Assembly: GCA_032622095.1 (NCBI GenBank)
Contig: CP136063.1
Span: 150,339,379 to 150,403,378 of the forward strand
From: Siphonodentalium dalli
Taxonomy: Eukaryota > Mollusca > Scaphopoda > Gadilida > Siphonodentaliidae
Length of the DNA: 64,000 nt
Reading direction: 5' to 3'
The position numbers and the translations under genes were made by a program. How positions within the stretch are numbered: the stretch's first letter is position 1; each line of letters opens with the position of its first letter. Below are positions 44,681-59,025 of the stretch, one piece after another. Below the pieces are notes generated by a model. It saw only the letters and a program-made list of their open reading frames with translations. It had not been told where the DNA came from and did not search any database.

Positions 44681-45945
44681 AGTAAATCTTTGACAAAAAC
44701 ATCTGTAAATTTTGGTGCTGCTTGAACTCCACTTAGACTCAAGCCCCATCCCTGTTCTGACAGTGCCACTTTGGCAATTTTGAACAACATAATTATATTC
44801 CTCATATCATGGAGATGCCTGTATATATACAAAAATATTTTCATAAAAAAATCCCTGTCGCCTCCGTTCTGACCCTCGATCTCGAATTAGGGCTACAAGT
44901 AAAACATAATTACTTTTACTACATGGATTTACTTTAATTTAGTTTAAATGGTAAATAAACCACACCATTTTAGAATTTAGATTCCTGATTCGAGAAAACC
45001 AGTTCGGAGGAAAGTGACTGCAAAAATGTTTGATCTACATTGTATTTTGTATCTCTCCCCCAGTCTTTCGTTTTGTGGAAAACGCGAGTTGCTCTGCTAA
45101 TCATGCTGCATGTTTGAAGTTTGTGAGTGCTGTTTTGGAAGTTGAATTATATAATAATTATCAAAGAGGGACATCTGTTATGAAAGATAATATAATGTTA
45201 TCTGAAACAAAAATATTGTTTAATTAGGCCTAACCATAGCATTATGCCTCTCTAATAGTAGTACATGCATTAATTTAAATCCTTCACCGCAATGCTTGAG
45301 TTTCAGAAAGTTATGAATCAGACTCAGGATCAGTCGATTCAGAAGGCGCTTCTGCGGAATCGAACTGGAACAATTTAGTTGTTCTTTAAAATGTATCTTA
45401 TTATGACAGCTTAAATTTGAATGCACTATCATTGAGGCAGACAAATCAAAGGTTGCCGACAAAAAAAACAATTACATGCCACACTTGACACCATGTGCAC
45501 TATAATCACATCATTGCAGATGCCTTGGATTGGAATCTTGCAATGAAACTACAAAGGTGCAGACAATTGGCTCAGAACTCATTGTTGCAGTATATACACG
45601 GCGCTAGAACAACTTTGAAAACAACGAGGTCCTTGGTCCGTCACACGGCTAGTTTGATGATGCACGTGCTATATGGTACACATGCGCACCTCAAAATCGA
45701 AGGACTGCTCCCTGACACTGACTCAGACAGCATAATTTTGGCATCATTTAATAACAACATTGGATTCCCTTGCTCTTATCAGTTTCAAACGAGGAGTGAA
45801 TAAATAAACTTGGCACAGAGGGTGATTGGGAAATTTTGTTTGCAGTTTTTCTTAACTGCCATGGGGGTATGCTTAGTCTACCTCTAGTTGAAGATAGTTC
45901 TGATTGTGACTTCACTAATTCAATGTGCAAAAAAAAGTATTTATC
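44681..45945. other. COPS5 intron 1, no gene recognised
   Basis: No recognised feature. A 102-codon plus frame (45495-45803) and an 83-codon minus frame (45220-45471) have no family resemblance. Confidence 0.25.
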
Positions 45946-45949
45946 CCAG

Positions 45950-46440
45950 GTGCTTGTAATGCACTCCGCTGCCCCCATCCATACTGACCTTATTCACCAT
46001 CCCTATGTATGAGCCTGCTTTATGCCATAGTAGTATATTGAGACAATGAATGATACAATTTCCTCCGATTTACCATCGCTCCAAAAACTAACAAATTTAG
46101 CCAATTCATCCAAGCAATGGCATCAGTGTCAGCACAGATGGATCCGCGAAAAATTCAAATAATATACCACAAACGTCCCTCAATTCCATTTCTATCCATA
46201 GCATGTAATTTATTTTTTGAACAACGAATATCATCTCCAAAGTCCATAATTTTTCCAGTTTCATCTCTCTCAAATAGAATGTTAGACTTTTCACTAGAAA
46301 CAATTTTGATTGCGAAGAAATTATTTGGCAATTCAGAAATTTTTTGTTGATGGTAGATTTCAATTCTGAGCTTTTGTTTTCCCGACGGCTCATTAATTGT
46401 GATAAGTTGATTTAATAATTAAAACTGTGATGGTAACAAT
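45950..46440. mobile_element. Diverged half copy of the 4.1-kb foldback arm
   Basis: CAGGTGCTTGTAATGCACTCCGCTGCCCCC, GCCTGCTTTATGCCATAGTA, ACCATCGCTCCAAAAACTAA, GATGGATCCGCGAAAAATTC and AATATACCACAAACGTCCCT follow the same order as the left arm at 11921-12180 (ACAGGGGCCTGTAACGCGCT, CGCCTTCTTCGCGTTAATGG, GATGGATCGGCAAAGAATTC, AAATACCACAAACTCCCATC). It is an old, one-ended copy. The opposed frames 46106-46393 and 46117-46350 lie in it and are rejected as genes. Confidence 0.6.
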
Positions 46441-47040
46441 AAACCACCGTCCTGTACTTTTAGCGAATTAGTGTTTTGTTTGGACAATTGTTTTAAAACC
46501 AAAGAGTCCATTCCAGCACAATAACTGATGTAAAAACGTGTCACTACTCTAATTATGTGTACCTGTGAAGTAACCATTGTTCAATCAGTTTGTGATATAA
46601 GCAAGCAAATATCTCTCTGTATCTGCATGTATCTGAAGGTGGCGCAGTGCAGTAACCAATTCTGGTTTAGGCGCATCCAATTAGACACCTGTAGTTTAAT
46701 CCGTTTCAAAGCTTTGCCGATACAAAAGACTGCTAATTAAATTGGTACGCTTATTCAATACATGTAGTACAAAAGTATATTACCTGTATGCACACGTGTT
46801 CGTCTTGTATTGCTTTCGGAATTTATTTAGAATAAGATTAAATATAAATACGGCAGTATATTTTTATTGTCAGGCATTATATTCGTTTTAATTTGTAAAT
46901 AAATTTGATTAATGGACCAAGAACACTTCATCCGATTCTATCTAACTGTTGTCACTGACGGTGATCGAGGTCACACAGGTCAACTCAAAAGCGGAAACGT
47001 TCACCGATTTTAACTGATTGCGTTCGGTCTCTTCCATCGC
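46441..47040. other. COPS5 intron 1, no feature recognised
   Basis: Unassigned AT-rich intron. Confidence 0.3.
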
Positions 47041-47340
47041 TTTAAGCGTTCGGATTTTGGAGGTAAACGTTAGTATATTTGTTCACTTATGGAATAATAA
47101 ATCTGTCCGGTATTCGGAGTACAGAGGTTTCGGATTACAGAGGTAATCATTAATAAAGTTGTCCTGTAATCGGATTTTGGAGGTATACATTCGTGTATTT
47201 GTTCACTTATGGAATAATAAAGCTGTCCGGTATTCGGATTAAGAGGTTTCGGATAAATTCTGGACCGAACAATTCGTTTGGAATGGAGAGGGGTTCGGAT
47301 TGTAGAGGGTCCGGTTTGGAGAGGTTTCACTGTATAGTCA
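47041..47340. repeat. Tandem repeat, unit about 125 bp, two copies plus tail
   Basis: CGGATTTTGGAGGTAxACxTTxGTxTATTTGTTCACTTATGGAATAATAAAxCTGTCCGGTATTCGGA occurs at about 47050 and 47172. After it are further short copies of TTCGGATTxxAGAGG. Confidence 0.75.
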
Positions 47341-47469
47341 TGATTATAATAGTGAGCGCTGATTGGTTTGGATTCATACAGATCACGCATATGGACACTT
47401 GTGTCAACAGTGCATCATTTTGAACTTTGCTGATATGAAAATAGTGGAAACAATGAATCAGCATTCACC

Positions 47470-48578
47470 TAGGGACCGACGAAGCTTCGAGATTCGATTT
47501 CGAATCTTACGTTCCGATTCGATTCGATTTGAAAGCGGTCGTGTGATTCGGGATATTTCGAATCGTTGTATACAAGTCCTTTATCGCAGGGAATAGACTG
47601 CATTATATATACAAAACATTAATTATATCCCCAATACTTAAATTGAGGCTCCTTCCGCGACCAACTGGGAACTTCGTGGTCCAATGTGTACAGGGTAAGT
47701 TGTCCAATAGCCCACTGCTCATATATATATTGGCCTCCCAGTCCCAGAGAGGGTTACTCGTGGCAGGTCGGTGGGTTACTCGTGCGACCTGCTGGTATGT
47801 CTGTGATAGTTGGCGTGTTCATCAAGGTTGTACCATAATCGCAGCGCACACAGGTTTCCTCCACCACATAAAACCAGCAATGTGGCGATTTTGCCCGGCC
47901 ACAGCTGCAGAAGCGAGTGAATTTCTTGTGAGACATATTTGTATATCGGTATTTGATATTCTTATACCAGAAAAACCTATATTGTGTTACTCAGCTCAAA
48001 TCAAATAATATATATTATTTTTTTAATTTTAAAACTTAACACGATATAAATATATTAAATAAACATTCTGGGCTCCAACATGTCGTGTCTAAATTCGATC
48101 AACATCTTTATACAGAATATGTTATCCGGGAAATGGAATATGGATGACCATTTAGCTTTCATGACAACTCAATTGATCCGATGGACAGGCCCAAGTTGGG
48201 ATACTATACATTACATAGTTCCTGTAATCCCGTTTCCCCAAGTCACGATGCACAATTTTGATATCGCGCGTGCCTGCTGTGCACGACAGGGTGAAGTGTA
48301 CATGCGCAGAAGAGTTGCCATTTGCAATGACTCGAATCAGACTCCATTGACTCCAAAGTTCCAAACTGCTTACTTTCACGAACTTCACGCATAGTGGCAG
48401 TGTCAAAAATATGAAATGATGGCGTGCCATTCTCATATATTAAACTGTTTAAACCCTGATTAAATATTGTTCATATCAATCATGTCATAGAAATTAAGTT
48501 TAATGAACCTCCTTTGTAATCTGAGTTATCTCACTGACGTTATAAAATCATTGGACAATTGCCCCCACTTTTGCTCGT

Positions 48579-48616
<38 letters not shown>

Positions 48617-48698
48617 ACTGATCGGTACCGCCAATCTACTAAAGTGATTCGATTCGAGATTCGATTTGATGTTGAAATTGCCGATTCGTCGGTCTCTA
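47470..48698. mobile_element. hAT element in COPS5 intron 1
   Basis: The ends TAGGGACCGACGAAGCTTCG and, in reverse complement, TAGAGACCGACGAATCGGCA are flanked by a perfect 8-bp TSD CATTCACC (47462-47469, 48699-48706). Subterminal GATTCGATTTCGAATC-type words occur on both sides. It is 1,229 bp and contains a 37-base C run. The 121-codon plus frame (47643-48008) shows no BED or hAT dimerisation motif. Confidence 0.92.
48580..48616 (+). repeat. C37 homopolymer
   Basis: Uninterrupted run of 37 C near the right end of the hAT element at 47470-48698; true length uncertain. Confidence 0.9.
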
Positions 48699-48969
48699 CA
48701 TTCACCTTAAAATAATTGGTCAAAGCTACAAATCTAACTGAGAGAGATTGTTCAGAAAACTGTATTGGGGCCACATATCCAAATTTATGGCAATATATGC
48801 ATACATATTAATTAGTAAATTCATAATGAATATAGTAACACAATTTGTCTATTTTAGTATTTTTTTGCCATTATTATTTCTTTATATTTAAATTAAAAAA
48901 TCTCAGAATTTTTTTTTGATAATCTTAACATCTGCTGAATATTTAAAAACAAGTTCACCTGTATTTCAG

Positions 48970-49204
48970 TCCACACTATTTCAAATACATCAAAGTGTCA
49001 GCCTTGGCACTCCTGAAAATGGTAATGCATTCTCGATCTGGTGGAAACTTGGAAGTGATGGGGTTGCTGTTAGGCAAGGTTGATGGCAGCACAATGATTG
49101 TGATGGACTGCTTTGCACTGCCTGTTGAGGGAACAGAGACTCGAGTTAATGCTCAAGCACAGGCTTATGAATACATGGCTGCCTACACAGAGGCTGCTAA
49201 ACAG
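48970..49204 (+). CDS. COPS5: COPS5 coding exon 2 (MPN domain, JAMM glutamate)
   Basis: The 235-bp exon completes the split Asp codon and encodes 78 residues (about 47-124): [20 protein letters not shown], then [17 protein letters not shown], then [20 protein letters not shown] and [11 protein letters not shown]. This is the first half of the MPN+ domain. E74 in GGNLEVMG corresponds to the JAMM glutamate, and the GTE loop to the Ins-1 segment that regulates the zinc site. The acceptor is TATTTCAG, the donor CAG|GTATGA, and the exit phase is 0. The frame continues into the intron for two codons only. Identity to vertebrate CSN5 is very high, as expected of a conserved housekeeping enzyme. Confidence 0.98.
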
Positions 49205-49339
49205 GTATGATTTAAAGACATATATGGGTGAATATTTTAAAACAGTACAATTTGGAGGATTGCATTACTCGAAATTCAATGTTCAAATTTACAGAAAAAA
49301 CATTTCCATGTCAAACCTGATGACTCACCATGAATTAGC

Positions 49340-49480
49340 GTTTGCTTCAGCCATTCATCGGAAAGCTGTCACTCAGAGCTTTCCGATGAATGGCAACAAG
49401 CCATATTTCCGACTAAATCCTGAAAAATTACCCATAATTCTGCTGTGGTTAAGGAGTTGATTATTTAGGGCATTACTGTA
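49340..49480. mobile_element. Partial copy of the CAGTAATGCCC hairpin MITE
   Basis: TTTCCGAC...TCCTGAAAAATTACCCATAATTCTGCTGTGGTTAAGGAGTxGATTATTTAGGGCATTACTG matches the right arm of the MITE at 52957-53157. The centre CATTCATCGGAAAGCT/AGCTTTCCGATGAATG makes a hairpin, but the left arm is missing. It lies 136 bp after the COPS5 exon 2 donor. Confidence 0.8.
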
Positions 49481-49979
49481 TATACGTGCTTAGTTTAAGA
49501 GGTACTTTAAACCAATATTTGACCATTCAGCCCATTCAGCCTACACCCAGTTGAAAAATGTATCATTCTACTAATATTGCCGAAAACTGTATGTACACCA
49601 GTACATACCATCATTGGTTGAACTTTTGTTTTGTGAAAAGCATGACATGAACTTTGTAAAAATGTCAATATTTGGTTATTGAATTAGTTTCCATTTGCAG
49701 GAAGGTATGCCGTTTTTTTGCATCTGGCATGTTTCAGAAGCTGTTTTAATTGAAAATAAAATGTTTTATAAATTGCTGATCATCTGTATACCTAGGTCAT
49801 TGTGCAGAATACACAAAATTTCATAATTTCTAACTATTTCCTGATTAGTCTGTCAACCAGCCCATTATCTAACATATTCCATACCACTTATGTTAGTCTA
49901 CTGGAACATCTTACTTCTATTATATTAAACTAGCTGAAACAGGCTCCCTTTGGGAGCCTATATTCAGCATCGGAGATAC

Positions 49980-50949
49980 TAGGCCTGTAACGATACGCTT
50001 GGTCACGATACGATACATATCGCGATACGGGGCCAACGATACGATACGTATCGCGATACGCAATATGTTATCCCACGAGTAAATAGCTATTCAACACTCC
50101 AAATTTGCACAACTCTCAGGATGAGGTTTTAATGATAGTTTTTCTAATATTACTGTGGACTTTCATAATTGTTTAGTTATATGTGTAATGTAGTAATGTA
50201 GTATGCTCGTACACATCCAGACATACCAGTACAACATGACATATTGATACTGAAGTCGGTAAAAGAGTTGAAAAGTTTCTCACTCATCTGTTTATATATC
50301 ACATAATCATAACAGCTGGCTGAGAATGATGTCGTTTCAAATGGTGCGACATGTTAGTCGTAACACCAGTCTTGTAAGAGGTTGTAGCCGAACATAATTT
50401 GCAGATCGTTTTAGTTCTGTCTGTCTTAATGGATGGCTTTCCATCCTCTTCAACGGTGTACGTCCCAAAACCGAAATACTGCCAGATTTTCGATCTGTAG
50501 GCCGCTGTCGGATTGACAAGTTTTAAGCTTTCTTGAGCAGACATCTTTCCACGACCCACGTGTTGTTGTTTTGCGCAGACGATATATCCAATATTCTAGT
50601 ATTTGATTTGTTGAAATCACAGCAGTTCATCAAATTAAACCAATCAGAGCATGATTTACAGTCTGAGGCTAGGTTACAGAGGTCAGTCATTTCACTTCCG
50701 TCAACGTTTGTGTCAAAGGTCAAAGTGTGAGCTCACGGAAACAAACAAAATTTACAGATTTACTTCCGATAACACTTCGTAAGCATTCACAGCTTACAGA
50801 AACGAACGAGGGGACCCGATTCACTTCGTATGGTAACTGCATAATACGGAAGCGGAAGTGTATCGAAATTACAGACAAATGAATCGCGTATAGAATCATG
50901 ATTGACGAATCGCGATGAATCGAAATCGCGATGAATCGTTACAGGCCTA
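49980..50949. mobile_element. hAT element with BED-finger gene remnant
   Basis: The ends TAGGCCTGTAACGATACGCT and, in reverse complement, TAGGCCTGTAACGATTCATC are flanked by a perfect 8-bp TSD GGAGATAC (49972-49979, 50950-50957). Subterminal arrays of ATCGCGATACG words lie left, and AATCGCGATGAATCG words right. The empty site is visible in copy A of the host repeat (CAGCATCGGAGGTACCTGTG near 25078). It is non-autonomous, with only the BED finger retained. Confidence 0.95.
50299..50559 (-). pseudogene. hAT/ZBED transposase N-terminal fragment with BED finger
   Basis: The 86-codon minus frame reads ...NPTAAYRSKIWQYFGFGTYT and then TICKLCSATTSYKTG followed by MSHHLKRHHSQP. W26-x-Y28-F29, C53-x2-C56 and H73-x4-H78 (or H72/H77) form a complete BED zinc finger, the DNA-binding head of hAT transposases and domesticated ZBED genes. 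The catalytic RNase-H-like and dimerisation domains are absent, and the element is too short to hold them. It may still make a small DNA-binding protein, but I see no evidence of domestication. Confidence 0.85.
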
Positions 50950-52110
50950 GGAGATACCTTTGGCCCCCTTTGTGGGACTTCGCAAACATTCTGATCTTAG
51001 ACAGAGCCTTTATTTAGCGGCAGCCCCTTTGTGCGCTTCAAGCATATTTGGTCATTGAAACATTTTGATGTATATATAATGTTTTAATATATTTTTTGTA
51101 AAGATTGAATTCCTTGTTCAATTTAACAAAACCAATTTTATTTTATTTTTTTTAATTAAATTTTTTTGAAAAACTAACATCATTAGAACATCTGCCAGGG
51201 TACCCCGAGTCACCACACCAAATTTGGTTGAACTCGGTACAGGGGACTGAGAGAAAAATCCGGACAGATCCTACTCGTTTATATATATATATAGATGACA
51301 AGCAGTCACAGCACTATACCATACTTGGATATGTTCGGTCTTGTGAGAGATCATCTGAGTTGAAAGACATGCAAATAATTCACTGATTGGCTTGATGCAT
51401 TGATGACAGATAATTTCTTCCCATTGATAGTCACATTAATGTTTGAGACAGTTACTCGCTCTTTTTACATGCACACAATGATCTAGGCATTAGTTACATC
51501 AGGACAAGTTTACCTATATATGCAAACTTAGGTCGTTGTACAGGATACACACAATTCCATAATTTCTAACCATTTCCCGATTAGTCTGTCAACCAGCTCA
51601 TTATCTAGCACTATGCCTTACACTTTTGTTAGTCTACTGGAGCAACCTCTGTTATAATAAATGACAAACAGTCTCTATGCCAGACTTGGATATTTTAGGT
51701 GTTGTGAGAGTAACACAGTGTGATGAAAGTTATATTCCAGCCATTGATAGTCACATTAATGTCCGAAACAGTTGCTCTCTCTCTTTCCATGCACACAATG
51801 ATCTTGGCTTTAGTTTATTTATTTCAGTTTTCATTTCTCGAACCTACTTATCGAAGGGCGTCGGGAAGGAATTTTTTCACCCCACATGTAACATGCCATA
51901 TAGCTCAATGTCATCTCTACTAAGGCCCATATATGAGGTCCCAGTAGCATAAATATGGTGTTTTTGCAGTTATAAATGCTTTTAATATGTTTCAAACTGT
52001 TACAAATGTCATATAAGAGCGCAAAAGGTCTTTAGTAAAAAAATTGCTTGAGGGTGTAAAAAACATGTTTTTTGCCCATCGGGCCACCCACCTCCCTGCA
52101 AATTTTTTTC

Positions 52111-52954
52111 AAGAATTAGGCTAGCCTAAGGTTTGTTGAAATCATTAGCTGGATATTGTTATTGATTAATGAAATCATGTTTCTTCGTTTTTTTCTGGCA
52201 TTTCAGTTTTCAACAAAAAGCTGGTTTTAATATTCTATCAATAGACCTTTCCACAACTGCTAATAAAATAATCATTAGCAGATATTTGCATCTTTCTTCA
52301 CCCTAATTTGGATATCCATGTATACATTCGGTGTTAAATTGGCTACATTCAAACAACATTTTTGTTTTCAAATCATAATGCACTGAAATTTATATTTGTG
52401 CCATTATGTTGGAAATTTGGTGTTTAGACTCTGGCTGATGTTATTACAGCGTGTTTTTAAAATAATTTTTAGTTTTATTTTTTAATTAAATTTCTTTTAA
52501 ATTGAGCAAGCAGTTCATTCTTAAAAAAAAAAAAAAAATTAAATTTTTTAATTAAGCTAGTGAATATCTGTGAAAAGCTCTATTAGTAGAACTTTATAAG
52601 CTTGGATGCAATTCACTAAATGGCCGATGAATATTTAGTTTTAATAGAATGACACCTATAATAATTGCTTACTGATTGAGATTTGTTCACATGAAATCTA
52701 TTTGTGTCAAACTATAATTTTCAATCATAAATTATATATTTACCCTGGGTGTTCCTCCTTACATCCTGTTAGGTGGGATACCTGACCATACTCACTATAG
52801 TAATCGTGTGATTATGATCATAGGGTCAAGCATTTTCAATTTGTGCTCTGAGAAATATAAAAAAGCACCTCCCTCATCTCCCAAAGTAACCTCATCTAAA
52901 ATATATTTAAAATTTTATATTTTCAAATTTATCCCGAATTAAACAAAATATGTT
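52111..52954. other. COPS5 intron 2, no feature recognised
   Basis: AT-rich intron with an A run near 52524-52538. No gene. Confidence 0.3.
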
Positions 52955-52956
52955 TA

Positions 52957-53157
52957 CAGTAATGCCCTAAATAGTCGACTCCTTAACCACAGCAGAATTA
53001 TGGGTAATTTTTCAGGATTTATTCGGAAATATGGCTTGTTGCCGTTCATCGGAAAGCTCTCACTGAGAATGGCAACAAGCCATATTTCCGACAAACTCCT
53101 GAAAAATTACCCATAATTCTGCTGTGGTTAAGGAGTCGATTATTTAGGACATTACTG
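52957..53157. mobile_element. 201-bp hairpin MITE, TA-flanked
   Basis: A near-perfect palindrome: left CAGTAATGCCCTAAATAGTC pairs with right GACTATTTAGGACATTACTG-like sequence, TA at 52955-52956 and 53158-53159. The arms include TCCTTAACCACAGCAGAATT and GGGTAATTTTTCAGGA. The same family occurs at 49340-49480. TA duplications suggest Tc1/mariner mobilisation. Confidence 0.92.
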
Positions 53158-53414
53158 TATGTGCAATAGCCAAAGGCATTGAAGGGTAGATTCTATAGAT
53201 TGTTTGGGATAATTGTAGGATTTAATTTCCTAAAATTATTTGTTTTCTAAATTTTTTTGAGTCAAGTCCAACTCAATTTTCCATACATAAGTCTATATAG
53301 TTACCATACCCGAGGTATCGTATCAACCTCATCCACATATTTTGAAGGTTTGTAAATTATATTCTATTCATCTCAATCAGTTACTCAAATTAAAAGATTC
53401 ATTTTGGGTGTTGA

Positions 53415-56570
<3,156 letters not shown>

Positions 56571-57444
56571 TCCGTCCCGAAAAGTTGTCTAGGGGTTACT
56601 TCGAACAATTATCAACGGATTTCAAAGATGTTTGGTATGTGAGTTCACAAGTAGTCCAGTCCAGTTAATATACACAACCTTTGTACAGAAATGATTTGAT
56701 AATTTTTCAAATCAAAACACAATTCCAATCAACATATAAAAAATACTCTGCGAGATCTGTGCGCGACGTTTCATAATCGAACCTACTCTGGGGGTACCCG
56801 ATATCGGCAAATTCAGCTATTATCGCTATGATGTAGGGTTAGGTATTGGGCATATTTCATGTTTCGGAGAAGAAATGATTACTCTTGCCTCATGGATCAC
56901 CAGTTATAGAATATCATTGCACTCAAAATAAAAATGGCATCCAAAACAGTCTAAAATGGAAAAAATCAAATTATGTGAGGAAGGATGATTGCAGAGTATA
57001 AGAGAAACTTTTGATCAGAGATGTATGAATTATCTCTAATGTATATCACGAGAGAGCCAGGCTCAGCCAGCAAGAGCATGGTCTCATACAACAGTTAAAT
57101 CTGGACTTTTGGGCTCCCAGAAATGGAAAAAATAACATGAATTTAATTGTGCTGTTTATCTTGAATTGCGTAAGATATGTGTGAATAAACAGTTAAATGG
57201 GATTTACTTGGGATGTATTGATTATGTGACCTTTTATAGAAGCAGATATATATGTGCTCAGAGCAGTATCACGAATATGACATTTATTTTGGTATCTACA
57301 ACATAAAACCTTTCAAAATCAACTGCTATTGAACAGTATGATTTATATTCATAGAATACTGTGTAAAATATGGAGATCATATTGTCCGTGTCTCAAGATA
57401 GCAATCATAGTTGCCTCCGACTAAGTGATGAAACATGCATATCT

Positions 57445-57785
57445 CCTTCAAAGGTATCTTGCCCACTGAACTATATGGTATATTTCCCAAAGTAGGAGGG
57501 GTTAACTCTCAGAGTTGAAAAATGGAACGAAAATTCTATGGTACATATCTTCCGTATATGGTTCATGACCTTGTAATCAGGTGATCTCCGACACGTAGCG
57601 AACTAATCGCCATATTTTTTTCCGCAGTAGGACATTCCTCGTGAGCGGGTGGGTGCGAAACCCTGGGAGGGAGCTCAGCGTTCAGTGGGCAAGATACTTC
57701 TAGGAGATATATATTTTACTTATTTTGGAAAATATTGTATCTCCTTCAAAGGTATCTTGCCCACTGAACTATATGGTAAAATATA
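57445..57785. mobile_element. Small foldback repeat with GTATCTTGCCCACTGAAC ends
   Basis: AAGGTATCTTGCCCACTGAAC (about 57449) is inverted at about 57682 (GTTCAGTGGGCAAGATACTTC), giving a loop of about 210 bp, and a third direct copy sits at 57744. On the minus strand the right arm reads CTGAGCTCCCTCCCAGGGTTTCGCACCCACCC, with a B-box-like GGGTTTCGCACCC, so a SINE fragment is also possible. Confidence 0.55.
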
Positions 57786-57798
57786 GAATTTTCTAGCA

Positions 57799-57880
57799 GG
57801 TGGAGGCCATGAGGAAACATAAACACCGCTATGCACCTGAACCAAAGAACTGGATTGACCTGATAGCCTACAATATATAT
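57799..57880 (+). other. Orphan exon-like open segment
   Basis: After TTTTCTAGCAG the plus strand reads VEAMRKHKHRYAPEPKNWID LIAYN before running into TA-rich repeat. It has well-balanced, non-repetitive amino-acid composition, unlike its surroundings, and a plausible acceptor. COPS5 joins exon 4 (YPK) directly to exon 5 (GYKPPDE), so it is not needed there. It could be a captured exon or a transposon gene fragment. I do not recognise the family. Confidence 0.3.
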
Positions 57881-58497
57881 ATATTTCTAGGAGATATATA
57901 TTTTACTTATTTTGGAAAATATTGTATTTCGCTTTTATCACAAGAATGGATGGTTGTATACTATTGAAATTTGTTTATCAAAATACCAAGGAGTACCATA
58001 GACTATCTTCAATAAATTCTAAACTTGACCAAAATTGCCCGTGGCAGAGATTGTATATACATGTACCTGCAAATTATATCTTGTTATATTCACCAAGGCC
58101 AGATATAGCCAAAAGGTACTACGTTTTCTGCAGCCGCATCACCGTGTTTACCCCCCCCACCCCAATGTTACACGTATCTACTGCACAAAAACCATAAATA
58201 GCAACATTGAGTGAATGGTCAACACTGAAATAACAGATTTAAATGCTGATCAGCTGATAGTTCGCATAATTACGTGGTAATATTGGCAAGATATTTTCAA
58301 ACAACAAGATACTGAAAATGAATATTGTGCATCGCACATTAGCATATTCTGATTGTAAAGTGGCGACTGAAGTAATTTGAACAAACTTGTCTATTAAAAA
58401 TCCGGTTTGGTAGCAGCCCAAACATTAGTCTTACATCAATTGTATGATGAACAGTCTCTTTGAACTGGTGCTATGGGGTGAGTGATTCTTTTCTGAA
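57881..58497. other. COPS5 intron 4, no gene recognised
   Basis: TAGGAGATATATATTTTACTTATTTTGGAAAATATTGTAT at about 57890 duplicates about 57701. The 91-codon plus frame (57922-58197) is unrecognised. Confidence 0.3.
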
Positions 58498-59025
58498 AAG
58501 GTTCGCAAACTAGGCCCAGCCAGAGTTACAGCCCTTTGTAATTTTTGGACATTCAGCATCCACGAATAGTTGTCTGGATTTTATTACGAACAATTCACAA
58601 ATTTAAATGAGTTTTGGTATGTGAATTCACAAAAAGAACATCTGAAACGAGTTCACAAACTAGACCTTGCCGTACATTTTTACCAGAGTTACATCCCTTT
58701 GATTGTAATTTTTTGCCGTTTAGCACCCATGAAAAGTTGTTAGGGGTTTATTTCTAACAATTATCGACGGATTTGAAAGATTTATGGTTTCACAAGAAGA
58801 GTTTGTGAAACGAGTTCGCAAACTAGGCCTATCCGGACATTTTCACAAAAGTTATGGACCTTTGATTGTCATTTTTGGCATTCAGCACCTACGAAAAGTT
58901 GTCCGGGGTTATTTAAAACCATTAACAATGGATTTAAAAGATTTTTGGTACATGAATTCACAAAAGGAGTATCTGAAATGAGTTCGCAAAATTGGCCTGA
59001 CCATATTTTATTTCACCTAATGTTA

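Larger units (their letters stand above)
49726..52110. repeat. Dispersed repeat, copy B, in COPS5 intron 2
   Basis: Matches copy A (24834-27330) over nearly its whole length. It lacks the about 1-kb insert of copy A but is itself split by a hAT at 49980-50949. The internal block of about 375 bp is repeated: CAGTCACAGCACTATACCAxACTTGG near 51306 and CAGTCTCTATGCCAGACTTGG near 51669, each followed by GATAGTCACATTAATGT. The 91- and 67-codon frames at 51677-51952 are repeat-derived. Confidence 0.75.
56571..59010. repeat. Dispersed and tandem repeat GAGTTCGCAAACTAGGCC, unit about 165-180 bp
   Basis: Units at about 58498-58660, 58660-58800 and 58800-58985 share CGAGTTCGCAAACTAGGCC, TTGATTGTxATTTTTGGCxTTCAGCACCxACGAAAAGTTGTC, and ATTTAAAxGATTTTTGGTAxxTGAATTCACAA. 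A single related unit lies at about 56575-56660. The 65-codon frame (58784-58981) is a unit read-through. 56661-57440 has no recognised feature. Confidence 0.65.

Noticed and set aside
47643-48008. 121-codon frame in the hAT at 47470-48698
   Set aside because: No BED finger, RNase-H-like or dimerisation motif; likely filler sequence.
57618-57690. Possible exon reading DIPRERVGAKPWEGAQRSVG
   Set aside because: The stretch is one arm of a small foldback/SINE-like repeat (57445-57785), so the apparent coding quality is probably chance.
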